DNA of 64,000 nucleotides from Desertivibrio insolitus (GCF_017355965.1 NZ_JAFIQW010000007.1:1-64000), one strand, 5' to 3'. Counted from the stretch's first letter, positions 44,489 through 55,830 are shown. A program made the numbers and translations. The notes: generated from the sequence alone by a model not told the origin.

Positions 44489-45448
44489 ATGAAGAAGACT
44501 CGATGGAGGGCGGCGGCCGCGGTCGCGTCGGCCCTCGTGCTGACGCTGGTCGCACCGGCGGCGGCGCAGGCCGCGCTCGCGACCGGCGGCAAGTTCCTCG
44601 GCAACGTGATTCACGCACCCCACGTGCCGTCCTCCTACGCGGCCCTTTGGAACCAGGTCACGCCGGAGAACCACGCCAAGTGGGCGCTCGTGGAGCCGAC
44701 GAGGGACAGTCCGCAGTGGGGTCCGCTCGACGGGATCTACGACTACGCGGCGTCCCAGGGCATGCCCGTGAGGTACCACACCCTCGTCTGGGGCAGCGAC
44801 GTGCCGGCCTGGCTCGCGGCGCTGCCGCCCGAGGAGCAGCGCGCCGAGGTGGAGGAGTGGATCGCCGAGGCCGGCGCCCGCTACGACACCCGCACCGCGG
44901 TCGTCGACGTCGTCAACGAGCCGTTGCACGCCCCGCCCGCCTACGCCGCGAGCCTCGGCGGCGCGGGTTCGACGGGATACGACTGGGTGATCTGGGCGTT
45001 CGAGCGGGCGCGGGCTGCGTTCCCGCACGCGCAGCTCGCCCTGAACGAGTACGACGTGCTGAGCGACGTCACCCTCGCCCGGCGCTATGCCGACCTGGTC
45101 GGGCTGCTGAAGGCACGCGGTCTCATCGACGTCGTCGGCGTGCAGGCGCACTTCCTCGACCAGGTGAAGACGAGCTCGATCAAGGCGGGGCTCGCGGAGG
45201 TCGCGAAGACCGGGCTCCCGGTGCACGTCACCGAGCTCGACATCGAGGGCACGGACCGCGGGCAGCTCAAGCAGTACCAGGAGAAGTTCCCGGTGCTCTG
45301 GACCCATCCCGCGGTGCGCGGGGTGACCCTGTGGGGGTACGAGGAGGGCCGGATCTGGGCGCGCCGCGGCCACCTCGTGCGCGCCGACGGGTCGGAACGG
45401 CCTGCCTTGAGCTGGCTGCGGAGCTATCTGACCTCGGCAGGAGCCTGA
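44489..45448 (+). CDS. GH10 endo-1,4-beta-xylanase, secreted
   Basis: The 319-residue protein has a classical signal peptide (KKTR, hydrophobic core, cleavage near AQAA-LA at residue 28-30) and a GH10 barrel with acid/base Glu144 (VVNEPLH) and nucleophile in VTELDIEG. It is very similar in length and motif order to the upstream xylanase, so the two are tandem paralogues, one anchored and one secreted. A promoter box and palindrome precede it. A strong hairpin follows its stop. Confidence 0.93.
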   Translation: MKKTRWRAAAAVASALVLTLVAPAAAQAALATGGKFLGNVIHAPHVPSSYAALWNQVTPENHAKWALVEPTRDSPQWGPLDGIYDYAASQGMPVRYHTLVWGSDVPAWLAALPPEEQRAEVEEWIAEAGARYDTRTAVVDVVNEPLHAPPAYAASLGGAGSTGYDWVIWAFERARAAFPHAQLALNEYDVLSDVTLARRYADLVGLLKARGLIDVVGVQAHFLDQVKTSSIKAGLAEVAKTGLPVHVTELDIEGTDRGQLKQYQEKFPVLWTHPAVRGVTLWGYEEGRIWARRGHLVRADGSERPALSWLRSYLTSAGA

Positions 45449-45511
45449 GCAGGCTCGGGACGCGGGGGCCCGAGGAGGCAAGGGGCCCGCTGAACCGAGG
45501 AAACGATCCGC

Positions 45512-45552
45512 GAACGGCCCCGCCTCCTCTGCTCGAGGAGACGGGGCCGTTC
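45512..45552. terminator. Strong bidirectional hairpin between xylanase and Clp gene
   Basis: GAACGGCCCCG pairs perfectly with CGGGGCCGTTC, and inside it CTCCTC pairs with GAGGAG, giving about 17 pairs around a small loop. It lies 64 bases after the xylanase stop and 14 bases from the convergent Clp ATPase stop, serving both genes. Confidence 0.7.
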
Positions 45553-45565
45553 CGGTGAATGCGGG

Positions 45566-48106
<2,541 letters not shown>

Positions 48107-48121
48107 CGTACCTCCTGGAAA

Positions 48122-48142
48122 CTTGAGTGCCTTCGACTCAAG
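48122..48142. promoter_or_regulatory. HAIR element (HspR operator)
   Basis: CTTGAGT, seven bases, ACTCAAG is an exact match to the HspR-binding HAIR consensus. It lies 15 bases upstream of the ClpC-like start codon, so HspR repression relieved by heat or misfolded protein is expected. HspR itself is not in the window. Confidence 0.93.
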
Positions 48143-48182
48143 TCAACGCTGGGGGGCCGCAGGTATTCCCGGGAACGCAGAA

Positions 48183-48219
48183 GCCGGGCCGGCGCGCATC
48201 GTGTGCGTTCCGGCCCGGC
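48183..48219 (-). terminator. Hairpin downstream of the cold-shock gene
   Basis: GCCGGGCCGG and CCGGCCCGGC form a perfect 10-bp stem with a 17-base loop, starting 12 bases after the cold-shock protein stop. On the minus strand it is followed by TTCTGCGTT, a weak T-rich end. Confidence 0.6.
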
Positions 48220-48230
48220 CTCGGAGGGGC

Positions 48231-48434
48231 TCAGAGCGAGCGGATGTTGGCAGCCTGAAGGCCGCGCGGTCCGCGCTCGGTCTCGAACTCCACGCGCTGG
48301 TTCTCCTCGAGGCTGCGGTAGCCGCTTGAGGCGATGGCGCTGTAGTGCGCGAACACGTCGGCGGAGCCGTCGTCCGGCGCGATGAAGCCGAAGCCCTTTT
48401 CGGAGTTGAACCATTTGACGGTGCCTGTGGCCAT
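48231..48434 (-). CDS. Cold-shock protein (CspA family)
   Basis: The 67-residue OB-fold protein has both RNA-binding motifs: KGFGFI (RNP1) and VFAHYSAI (RNP2), preceded by ATGTVKWFN. It acts as a single-strand nucleic acid chaperone. The ATG at 48434 has AAGGGAGG 7 bases upstream, a very strong site. The reading frame remains open upstream for at least 99 more codons; the canonical start is preferred because it gives the exact family length. Confidence 0.96.
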   Translation of the reverse strand: MATGTVKWFNSEKGFGFIAPDDGSADVFAHYSAIASSGYRSLEENQRVEFETERGPRGLQAANIRSL

Positions 48435-48731
48435 GACGGCCTCCCTTCGTCGGGTGTCCGGGCCGCTTGTGCGGCTCCGGCGACCGCGCCTCAATGGGCG
48501 CGGACGTGTGGGGACGTGTGCGGCGTCGGTCAACGCATCGCGCACGTGGACGGGAGCCGGCTCGGACCGCGGGTGCAGGTCGAGCGCGGCTCGCGCCGAG
48601 ATCTGGGTGTGGTGGGTCGACAGGGGCCGGGTGTACTCGTCGGAGAGCACGAACGACGGACCCTGACGGGTGATGGTCCCGGCGTACTCACCGTCGCGCG
48701 TCGCGACCCAGAGGTCGTCGTCGGCTTCCAA
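48435..48731 (-). other. Open, protein-like frame in phase with the cold-shock gene; possible small gene or remnant
   Basis: Between the cold-shock ATG and a TTG at 48731 lie 99 in-phase codons without a stop. The first 55 translate to protein-like sequence ([20 protein letters not shown], then [16 protein letters not shown]), and the frame stays open still further upstream with no ATG or GTG. The last 45 codons are basic and low in information. It may be a small gene whose start or stop has decayed, or a long leader. The other 112 bases up to the desaturase stop show nothing else. Confidence 0.35.
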
Positions 48732-48843
48732 CCACGTCGTCGTGGAGGTGAGGTCGGGATAGGGGAGAAGCGGGGTCGAGCTGGTGATGATTCGGTCTTT
48801 CGAGAAAGCAATGGCAGCCGTCGAGGGTGCCGTGAGTGTGACG

Positions 48844-49917
48844 CTATACCCGCCGGAAGCGGTTGACGAGGGGGCAGTCGAAGGGATCGCGCGCGGCGAG
48901 ACCGACCCGGTTGAGATAGCGGACCACGATCGCGTAGGAACGCACGAGCGAGGTCTCGGTGTAGGGGACGCCGACCGCCGTGCAGTGCTCGAGCACGAGC
49001 TTGCGTGCGCGGCGCAGGTGCGGGCGGGGCATGTTCGGGAACAGGTGGTGCTCGACCTGGTGGTTCAGTCCGCCCATGAGGGCCGACATCCACCAGCCGC
49101 CGCGGATGTTGCGGGAGGTGAGCACCTGCTTGCTGAAGAAGTCGAGCTTGGCGTCCTTCGGGATGATCGGCATGCCCTTGTGGTTCGGTGCGAAGGACGC
49201 GCCCATGTAGACGCCGAAGACGGCGAGCTGCACCCCGAGGAACGCGACGGCCATGCCGAACGGCAGCAGCCAGAAGACGGCGGTGAGGTACAGCGCCATG
49301 CGCAGGGCGATGAAGCCGAGCTCGAGGAACCGGCCGTCGACCTTCTCCTTGCCGAGCAGCAGGCGGAGCCCCTGGAAGTGCAGGTTGATCCCCTCGAGCG
49401 TGAGCAGCGGGAAGAAGAGGAAGCCCTGTCGGCGGGTGATGAACGCGAGCAGCCCGCGCTGGCGCTTCGCGTCCTCCTCCACGAAGGAGATGGTGTCCCA
49501 GGCGATGTCCGGGTCCTTGCCGCGACGGTTCGGGTTCGCGTGGTGGCGGCTGTGCTTCGTCATCCACCAGGCGTAGCTGATGCCGACGACGAAGGTCGCG
49601 AGGAAGCGTCCGAGCCGGTCGTTGGAGGGACCGGAGGAGAGGATCTGACGGTGCGAGGCCTCGTGGGCGAGGAACGCGAACTGCGTGAAGACGATGCCGA
49701 GGCCGGCGGCGACGAGCAACTGGAACCAGCTGTCGCCGAGGAGGACGAAGGCGGCGCCGAGCGCGACGAGCGCGACGGTCAGGCCGACGGCGAGCGCCGC
49801 GTAGAACCCACGGGTCCGGTCGAGCAGGCCCGCTTCCTTCACGGCGCGGGAGATCTGCGTGTAGGTACGTGCGATATCCCCGACGTTCCGGCCGGTCCGG
49901 GGCGACGTCGCCCGCAC
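48844..49917 (-). CDS. Membrane fatty acid desaturase, paralogue of the one at 26703
   Basis: The 357-residue membrane enzyme has histidine clusters HEASHR near residue 88, [16 protein letters not shown] near 121 and [17 protein letters not shown] near 289, with the same spacing and tail ([12 protein letters not shown]) as the first desaturase, so the two are paralogues. The start is uncertain: the GTG at 49917 gives an N-terminus comparable to its paralogue, while a GTG at 50013 would add 32 residues. An AT-rich patch (ttttacatc) near 49955-49965 may hold the promoter. Roles in cold or solvent adaptation of membranes are likely. Confidence 0.9.
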   Translation of the reverse strand: MRATSPRTGRNVGDIARTYTQISRAVKEAGLLDRTRGFYAALAVGLTVALVALGAAFVLLGDSWFQLLVAAGLGIVFTQFAFLAHEASHRQILSSGPSNDRLGRFLATFVVGISYAWWMTKHSRHHANPNRRGKDPDIAWDTISFVEEDAKRQRGLLAFITRRQGFLFFPLLTLEGINLHFQGLRLLLGKEKVDGRFLELGFIALRMALYLTAVFWLLPFGMAVAFLGVQLAVFGVYMGASFAPNHKGMPIIPKDAKLDFFSKQVLTSRNIRGGWWMSALMGGLNHQVEHHLFPNMPRPHLRRARKLVLEHCTAVGVPYTETSLVRSYAIVVRYLNRVGLAARDPFDCPLVNRFRRV

Positions 49918-50144
49918 GGATCCGAGGCCGGAGAGGGGGAGAAGAGTTGACGAGATGTAAAAATCCGATCGGAGGGGTGACGCCAAAGGCAAACCGCCGA
50001 TCGCTTCCTCCACAGTAGACGACCCACTTGGAAACGTCTACGGCAACCCCCGAATTCGATGCTTCCCTCCGGTGAACGGGTGGTGTACACGCCCGGGCGG
50101 GTGTCGCCGCAGCACACGGCGGCGGCGCCGTCATACGCTGGCGT

Positions 50145-50654
50145 ATGGCCCCTTCGAGCGCGACCATCGTCACCGTCGTCGGCGACGGCTGCGACGCGGT
50201 GCTCCGCGAACTCGCCGAGCTGCCGAACGTCCACACCGACCATCTCGCCGGCCCGCCCCTCGCCGTCACCCCCTACGTCGTGCGCGACGCCGACCCGCTC
50301 GAGCACGTGGCGAGCGCCTGGGTCGAGTTCTTCGACGACCGGGCGAGCCTCGGCACCCTCGAGCTCGAGGTCGAGACCGCGCTCGGCGCGCTCGCGAGCG
50401 GCGACGCCGTGATGCCCGACTACTACCTCGTGCTCTCGCCGGAGCAGCTCGAGGGCACCTGGGTGCACTGGTGGATGGGAGTGCTCGCGCAGGCGGCGCC
50501 GACCCGGGTGCTGCCCGCCTCGCCCGAGCGCGGCCAGGTGCGGCGGATGCTGCGCCGCCTGCCGACCGGGCGCCCGTGGCCCGACCCGGAGCGCTGGCTG
50601 CCCGGCCTGCCCTTCGTCGTGCCCGACCGCGTGGGGCTCGGCGGCCGGGGCTGA
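50145..50654 (+). CDS. Hypothetical protein (169 aa)
   Basis: No family is recognised. The sequence begins with a beta strand (SATIVTVVGDG), contains WVEFFDDRASLGTLELEVETALGAL and a Trp-rich patch (TWVHWWMG), and ends with a proline-rich tail (GRPWPDPERWLPGLPFV). It is probably a cytosolic alpha/beta protein. TACGCT ends 5 bases before the ATG, suggesting a leaderless transcript. The C-terminal pattern is typical of actinobacterial orphan proteins. Confidence 0.75.
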   Translation: MAPSSATIVTVVGDGCDAVLRELAELPNVHTDHLAGPPLAVTPYVVRDADPLEHVASAWVEFFDDRASLGTLELEVETALGALASGDAVMPDYYLVLSPEQLEGTWVHWWMGVLAQAAPTRVLPASPERGQVRRMLRRLPTGRPWPDPERWLPGLPFVVPDRVGLGGRG

Positions 50655-50740
50655 CGGACGCGCGGTCGGCGGGGTCACAATGAACGGGTGACTCCGTCGT
50701 CCGTTCGCCCCGCGGATGCCCCGCAGCGGGGGAGGCGGCC

Positions 50741-51619
50741 GTGACCGCCCTGGGCTGGCTCTCGGTCGCCTTCGGCGGCGCGCTCGTGCTCACGGGACTG
50801 TACGAGGTGTACCGCACCCTGCTGCATCCGACCGGTCGCGGCCGCATCACGAAGGGCGTCGCGAGCGCCGCGTGGTGGGTCATGCGCCGCACGGGCCGCA
50901 ACGGTGTGCCCATGGCCGGGCCGTTCGTCATCCTCGCGGTGCTGATCACGTGGGCGGCGTTCCAGGTGGTCGGCTGGGCCTTCGTCTACCTCCCCGCGAT
51001 GCCCGACGGGTTCCTGTACACGCAGGGGCTCGACCCCGCGCGGTATCTTCCGCCCCTCGAGGCCGTCTACATCTCGATGGTCACGCTGTCCACGCTCGGC
51101 ATCGGCGACCTGACCCCGGTCTACCCCTGGCTCCGCGTCGTGATGCCGTTCGAGGCGATCGTCGGCTTCGCGCTGCTCACGGCCGCCGTCGCGTGGTTCA
51201 TGGAGCTGTACCCCGGCATCGGCCGCCGCCGAGCGCTCGCCCAGCGGATCGCGCTGCTGGAGCACATGGGGGCGCACCGCGAGCTCGCGGCGATGGACGA
51301 GCAGGCGGCGGCGTCGCTGCTCGACCGGCTGACGACCGACCTCGTGCAGACGCAGGTCGACCTGAGCCAGAACGAGGAGGTGTTCTACTTCTCATCCGGT
51401 CACCGCGACTCCTCGCTCGCGGCGAACCTGCCCTACTGCCTGGTGCTCGCGCGGCAGGCGGTGCAGTCCCGGCGGGTGGCCGTGCAGCTCGCCGGCCGGA
51501 TGCTCGAGGACGCCGTGCACTCGTACGCCCACTTCCTCCGCTCCGAACTGCTCGTCGAGGGCGCGACGACCGAGCACGTGCTCGCGGAGTACGCGCGGCA
51601 GCACGGCATCGTGCTCTGA
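50741..51619 (+). CDS. Potassium channel family protein
   Basis: The 292-residue protein has helices at about residues 2-20 and 58-84, a pore helix and selectivity filter TLGIGD at 118-123 and a final helix at about 134-155. The remaining 135 residues are a cytosolic helical domain with no RCK motif. The filter is a recognised variant of TVGYGD. The GTG overlaps the TGA of an 18-codon upstream frame (50688-50744) that has its own CACAAT box, possibly a leader peptide. It converges on the esterase gene 5 bases away. Confidence 0.86.
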   Translation: MTALGWLSVAFGGALVLTGLYEVYRTLLHPTGRGRITKGVASAAWWVMRRTGRNGVPMAGPFVILAVLITWAAFQVVGWAFVYLPAMPDGFLYTQGLDPARYLPPLEAVYISMVTLSTLGIGDLTPVYPWLRVVMPFEAIVGFALLTAAVAWFMELYPGIGRRRALAQRIALLEHMGAHRELAAMDEQAAASLLDRLTTDLVQTQVDLSQNEEVFYFSSGHRDSSLAANLPYCLVLARQAVQSRRVAVQLAGRMLEDAVHSYAHFLRSELLVEGATTEHVLAEYARQHGIVL

Positions 51620-51623
51620 CGGC

Positions 51624-52916
51624 TCACTCGCCGAAGGGCCAGCCCTCCGGCTCCCTCGTGTCAGGGTGCACCCCGTGCAGCGGCGTCAGCGCCTCGGTGC
51701 GGTCGAACCAGCAGAAAGCGTCGTACCGGCGCCCGAGCACGGTCGGCACGTAGTTGCCGAGCGCCTCGCGCTCCGGCGAGTACACGACGCCGACCGCCCG
51801 GTGACCGCGCTCCTCGAGGCTCCACGCCGGGGGCTCGTCGCCGAAGACGAAGAGGGCCGCGTCGAGGTCGGGCGCGAGCGCGCGGTGCAGCAGCGACTCG
51901 ACGCTTCCCGTGCGGGCGTCGGGCAGAGGCATCCGCTCGATCCGCCCGCCCCAGCGGGGCGAGGCGATGACCGACCCCCGGTAGCCGCCGAAGCCGACGG
52001 CGACGACGCCCTCGTCGCCGTGCCGCTCGCGCACGAGCTGCCCGACGTTGACCATGCCGGCCCTCGCCATGTCGGTGTACCGGGCGTCGCCGATGTGCGT
52101 GTTGTGCTCCCACACGATCGCCTTGGCGTCGGGACCGTGGTGCTCCATGAGCTCGTCGAGGGTCTCGACCATGTGCCGGTCGCGGATGTTCCAGGAGTCG
52201 GGCCCGCCGCGGATCATCGCGCGGTAGTACGCCTCCGCGCCCCGCACCGCTCTGGCGTTCTGCTCGGCGTTGAACAGCGCGTCGCGGTCGCGCCCGCCCC
52301 CGCGGTCGGCGGCCTGCCGCACCTCGGAGAGGAGGCCGACGACCTCGGCCTCGCAGCCGGTGGGCACGAGCGTCGTCGACCACGCGTACGACTCCGCGTC
52401 CTCCCGGTAGGGCTCGAAGCAGCGCACGGCCTGCAGCGCGGTCTCGACGTGCGCGGGCTCGTTCTGCCGCAGGTAGTCGACCGTCTCCCGCAGGGAGTCC
52501 CAGAGACTGTAGACGTCGAGGCCGTAGAAGCCCACCCGGTGCTCGTCCGGCAGGCCGGCGTTGTGCTCGCGCAGCCGCCGGGTGAAACGGACGACCTGCT
52601 CGTTGGCCCACATCCAGGTGGGCCAGCGCTCGAAGTCGTGCAGCGCGTCGCGAGGGTCGTCGGGCGCGTCCGGCGCGAGCGTGACCGACGCGTTCACCTC
52701 GTAGCAGTCGGGCCAGTCGCCCTCGACGCCGACGAAGGAGAAGCCCTTCTCCCGGACGAGCCGCAGGGTGAGCTCGGCGCGCCAGTCGTAGTACTCCGCC
52801 GTGCCGTGCGACGCCTCGCCGAGCAGCACGTAGCGGGCGTCGCCGATCCGGTCGAGCAGCGGATCCAGATCGGACGGATGCCTGAGCGGCAGCGCCTGCC
52901 GCCGGATGTCGTTCAT
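51624..52916 (-). CDS. Erythromycin esterase family protein
   Basis: The 430-residue protein belongs to the Ere/EreA-like hydrolase family: LGEASHGTAEYYDWRAELTLRLV near residue 32 carries the catalytic histidine region, and EGDWPDCYEVN and FYGLDVYSLWDSL are further landmarks. Many chromosomal members do not confer macrolide resistance. The start overlaps the stop of a phosphoribosyltransferase gene by 4 bases, an association also seen as gene fusions in other bacteria, so its real substrate may be linked to nucleotide or sugar-phosphate metabolism (inference). Confidence 0.9.
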   Translation of the reverse strand: MNDIRRQALPLRHPSDLDPLLDRIGDARYVLLGEASHGTAEYYDWRAELTLRLVREKGFSFVGVEGDWPDCYEVNASVTLAPDAPDDPRDALHDFERWPTWMWANEQVVRFTRRLREHNAGLPDEHRVGFYGLDVYSLWDSLRETVDYLRQNEPAHVETALQAVRCFEPYREDAESYAWSTTLVPTGCEAEVVGLLSEVRQAADRGGGRDRDALFNAEQNARAVRGAEAYYRAMIRGGPDSWNIRDRHMVETLDELMEHHGPDAKAIVWEHNTHIGDARYTDMARAGMVNVGQLVRERHGDEGVVAVGFGGYRGSVIASPRWGGRIERMPLPDARTGSVESLLHRALAPDLDAALFVFGDEPPAWSLEERGHRAVGVVYSPEREALGNYVPTVLGRRYDAFCWFDRTEALTPLHGVHPDTREPEGWPFGE

Positions 52917-53611
52917 GGTGCCGGTTCCCCTTCCGTTCCGTCCCCGGCCGGCCCCGGAACGCCGAGGAGCGAGCGCACCTCGTCGTCGGTGGTCTGCCGG
53001 AAGTCGAGGTACGCCTGACCGACCGAGAAGAACCCGGGCCGCCAGAGATCGATCACGTCGTCGGCGCCGGTCGCGCCCGCGGCGTCGCCGAGCGACACCG
53101 GCACGGCGACGACCACTCGTCCCGCTCCCGCCGCTCGGGCGGCGGCCACCGCCGCGCGTGCGGTGGCGCCGGTGGCGATGCCGTCGTCGACGAGCACGAC
53201 CGTGCGGCCGGCCACGTCGAGCGGCGGGCGCTCGCCGCGGTAGGCCCGCAGGCGCCGCTGCAGCTCGCGCTCCTCGGCGGCGGTGACCGCCGCGAGCGCG
53301 CTCTCCGCGCCCCGCTCGAACGCGTCGTGGAGCACCCGGTCGTTCCGTGTGCTCTCGATCCGGCCGGCCACGCTCGCGATCGCCCCCATGGCGAGCTCGG
53401 GGGAGTGCGGCACCCCGAGCTTCCGCACGACGAGCACGTCGAGCGGGGCGCCGAGCGCGGCCGCCACCTCGGCCGCGACGGGCACGCCGCCCCTCGGCAG
53501 CGCCAGCACCAGCCCGTCGCCGTGCGGCATCCGCTCGCGCACGACGGCCGCGAGTTCCCGGCCGGCCGACCGCCGGTCGTCGAAGGGCCGCCGCTCGCCG
53601 CCGAGACGCAT
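52913..53611 (-). CDS. Type I phosphoribosyltransferase
   Basis: The 232-residue protein has the PRPP-binding signature VVLVDDGIATGAT near residue 131, an N-terminal LALPRGGVPVAAEVA segment and the short helix-rich insertion typical of this subgroup of stand-alone phosphoribosyltransferases. It precedes and overlaps the erythromycin-esterase-like gene by 4 bases, so both are made together. The nucleobase accepted is unknown. Confidence 0.9.
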   Translation of the reverse strand: MRLGGERRPFDDRRSAGRELAAVVRERMPHGDGLVLALPRGGVPVAAEVAAALGAPLDVLVVRKLGVPHSPELAMGAIASVAGRIESTRNDRVLHDAFERGAESALAAVTAAEERELQRRLRAYRGERPPLDVAGRTVVLVDDGIATGATARAAVAAARAAGAGRVVVAVPVSLGDAAGATGADDVIDLWRPGFFSVGQAYLDFRQTTDDEVRSLLGVPGPAGDGTEGEPAP

Positions 53612-53658
53612 GCCCTCAGGATGCGCGCCCCGGCTGAGAGAGCCTCAGGAAAGAGTGC

Positions 53659-53841
53659 TCAACGGTCCTGCGGCATGATCAGCCACAGCGCGACGTAGAT
53701 GATCACCTGCGGCCCCGGCAGGAAGAGCGACAGCACGAACGCGAGCCGCACGAGGAACGGCGGGAGCCCGAAGCGCCGGGCGAGGCCGGCGCAGACCCCG
53801 GCGATGACCTTGCCCCTGCGGGGGCGGCTGAGGGTTGTCAT
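53659..53841 (-). CDS. PspC domain-containing small membrane protein
   Basis: The 60-residue protein is a single PspC domain: a basic N-terminus with KVIAGVCAGLARRFGLPPFLVRLAF and one transmembrane helix ending VALWLIMPQ. PspC proteins sense envelope stress with PspA, which is encoded 1.2 kb away on the same strand. The ATG at 53841 gives the usual length; the long frame upstream is spurious. Confidence 0.88.
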   Translation of the reverse strand: MTTLSRPRRGKVIAGVCAGLARRFGLPPFLVRLAFVLSLFLPGPQVIIYVALWLIMPQDR

Positions 53842-53894
53842 GCGCCCAGTGTCGGCGCACCGGCTGAGAACGGGCAGACCGGGAGTCGCCCGCC

Positions 53895-53900
53895 TAGGCT
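53895..53900 (+). promoter_or_regulatory. -10 box TAGGCT for a leaderless start
   Basis: TAGGCT is followed by 7 bases and the ATG at 53908, with no ribosome site. Confidence 0.5.
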
Positions 53901-53907
53901 CGGGACG

Positions 53908-55059
53908 ATGCTCGAGGAGTACACGGTCAGCGACGACCCCGGGTCGATCGCGGCCCTTCCCGTCCATGAGGGCACCAACGCGGCGCGCTTCGCGCTCGCC
54001 GGGGCGCTCGGCACTCCCGCCGTGCCGCCGGCTCCGCCGGTCGGGCTGCGGCGGGTGCCGGTCCCGGGTCCGCCGGGCGAGGCGGAGCAGTACCGCTACC
54101 TCCGCGCCGTCGCCGAGGACTTCGACGCCGACCGGGTGCGCCGCAGGGCATGGGCCGACCTCTCGACCGGGCGCGGGGAGGCGCGACTCGCGCTCCTCGT
54201 CGCGGGCACCTGCAGCCCGCTCGAGCGGGAGTCGGCCGCGGCCGCCGTCGCGATGCTCGACGACCACGCCGTGCCCGCGCCCGGCGGCCACGGCGGCTGG
54301 GACGGCCCGCGCTGGGCGCAGCGCGCCTCCTTCGTCGTCCGCAACGCCCTCCTCGGCGACGACCCCGGGGAGCTGCTGCGCGTGCTCGCCGCCACGAGGG
54401 TCGCGGATGCCGCGCGCTCGGCGGATCCGATCGTGCGCGGCTTCGCACAGGCGCTCGCGCTCCGACCGGCGCCCTCCGCAGGGAAGGTGTCCGGCGCGCT
54501 CGCACCGCTCCCGCCCGCGCCCGTCGAGTCGACGATCGTGCACGGCACGTGGGGCTGGGCGGGAGAGTGGTGGTACCCGGGCGGCGACTTCCACCGCTAC
54601 CTCTCCACCCTGCGCCCCGGCCTCTACGCCGGCGGGCGCGAGTTCTCGTGGAGCGGTGCTCTCGACGCCGGCGTGCGAGCGCTCGCGGCGACGCGGCTCC
54701 GACGCTGGGCGGCGCCCGCGGGCATCGACTCGCTCTTCGCGCACAGCTTCGGCGCGGATGTCGCGGCGCAGGCCGTGCTGGCCGGAACCCCGGTCGCGGA
54801 GCCCGTGCTGCTCAGCGCCCCGGCGACGCCCGCCGTGCTGGCGCTCGCCGCGTCGGGGCGCCGGCTCGTCGACATCCGGCTCGACTTCGACATCGTGCTC
54901 GCCCTCGCGCGGCAGCCGCAGCGCGTCGGCGGGCCGGGGGTGGTCAGCGTGATCGTGGAGCGGGCGCTCTGGGAGCACGGCGCGACGTATCTGCCCGAGT
55001 TCTGGCGCGAGGAGCGGATCGCCGCCCGCGCGGGCCTCGTGCGGGTGCCGGCCGGGTAG
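53908..55059 (+). CDS. Hypothetical protein with C-terminal alpha/beta-hydrolase-like domain (383 aa)
   Basis: Residues of about 1-200 are an Ala-rich helical region of unknown function. Residues of about 205-383 resemble an alpha/beta hydrolase: IVHGTWGWAGEWWYPGGDF corresponds to the oxyanion strand, and SLFAHSFGADVAAQAV near residue 285 is a nucleophile elbow with Ser in HSFGA. The gene has a leaderless promoter. The split architecture is unusual, and the hydrolase call is moderate because the catalytic histidine is not obvious. Confidence 0.75.
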   Translation: MLEEYTVSDDPGSIAALPVHEGTNAARFALAGALGTPAVPPAPPVGLRRVPVPGPPGEAEQYRYLRAVAEDFDADRVRRRAWADLSTGRGEARLALLVAGTCSPLERESAAAAVAMLDDHAVPAPGGHGGWDGPRWAQRASFVVRNALLGDDPGELLRVLAATRVADAARSADPIVRGFAQALALRPAPSAGKVSGALAPLPPAPVESTIVHGTWGWAGEWWYPGGDFHRYLSTLRPGLYAGGREFSWSGALDAGVRALAATRLRRWAAPAGIDSLFAHSFGADVAAQAVLAGTPVAEPVLLSAPATPAVLALAASGRRLVDIRLDFDIVLALARQPQRVGGPGVVSVIVERALWEHGATYLPEFWREERIAARAGLVRVPAG

Positions 55060-55083
55060 CGGACGCTCCCCGGCCGGCGTCGC

Positions 55084-55794
55084 TCACTTCGCCTTGAGCG
55101 CGGCGAGCCTCGCCTCGACCTCGGCCTCCTCGCCGAGGTCGTCGAGGCTCTCGAACTGCGCGTCGAGGCTCGACGAGGCGAGCTCCTGCGCGCCGCGCAC
55201 GCGAGCCTCCTCGCGGCGGATCTTCTCCTCGAAGCGGCTCACCTCGCTCGTGGGGTCCATGATGTCGATGCTCTTGAGCGCGTCCTGCACGCGGCTCTGG
55301 GCCTCGGCGACCTTGGCCCGGGAGACGAGCTCGTCGCGCTTCGCACGGAGCTGGTCGAGCTTGCCGCGCATCGCCTCGAGCCCCGCCTTGAGCTTCGCGA
55401 CGACCTCGTTCTGCGCGGCAATCGTCGGCTCGGCCGACTTCGCCTCGTTCTCGGCGGAGATCTGGCGCTGCAGCGCGACCTTGGCGAGGTTGTCGAACTT
55501 GTCGGCGCCGGCGGTGTCGCCGGACGTGCGCAGCTCGTCGGCCTTACGGCTCGCCGCGAGGGCCTTGGAGCCCCACTGCTCGGCGGCCTGCAGGTCCTCG
55601 CGGTGGTCGTCCTCGAGCAGCCGCAGGTTGCCGATCGTCTCGGCGATCGCCGACTCGGCCTCCGCGATGTTGTTGGTGTAGTCCCTGATCATCTGATCGA
55701 GCATGAGCTGGGGGTCCTCCGCCTGATCGATGAGGGCGTTGATGTTCGCCCTCGCCAGCTGGGCGATACGTCCGAGGATCGATTGCTTAACCAT
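55084..55794 (-). CDS. pspA: PspA/IM30 family protein
   Basis: The 236-residue coiled-coil protein has the ESCRT-III-like PspA fold: KQSILGRIAQLARANINALIDQAEDPQLMLDQ at the N-terminus and long charged helices to residue 230. It polymerises on damaged membrane to limit proton leakage. The TPM-domain gene is 36 bases upstream on the same strand, so the two are probably co-transcribed. Phage-shock functions in actinobacteria usually pair PspA with a ClgR-type regulator, which is not nearby. Confidence 0.93.
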   Translation of the reverse strand: MVKQSILGRIAQLARANINALIDQAEDPQLMLDQMIRDYTNNIAEAESAIAETIGNLRLLEDDHREDLQAAEQWGSKALAASRKADELRTSGDTAGADKFDNLAKVALQRQISAENEAKSAEPTIAAQNEVVAKLKAGLEAMRGKLDQLRAKRDELVSRAKVAEAQSRVQDALKSIDIMDPTSEVSRFEEKIRREEARVRGAQELASSSLDAQFESLDDLGEEAEVEARLAALKAK

Positions 55795-55830
55795 GCGTTC
55801 CCTTTCTCGTGTGGTCGTCTTGTCCGACCG

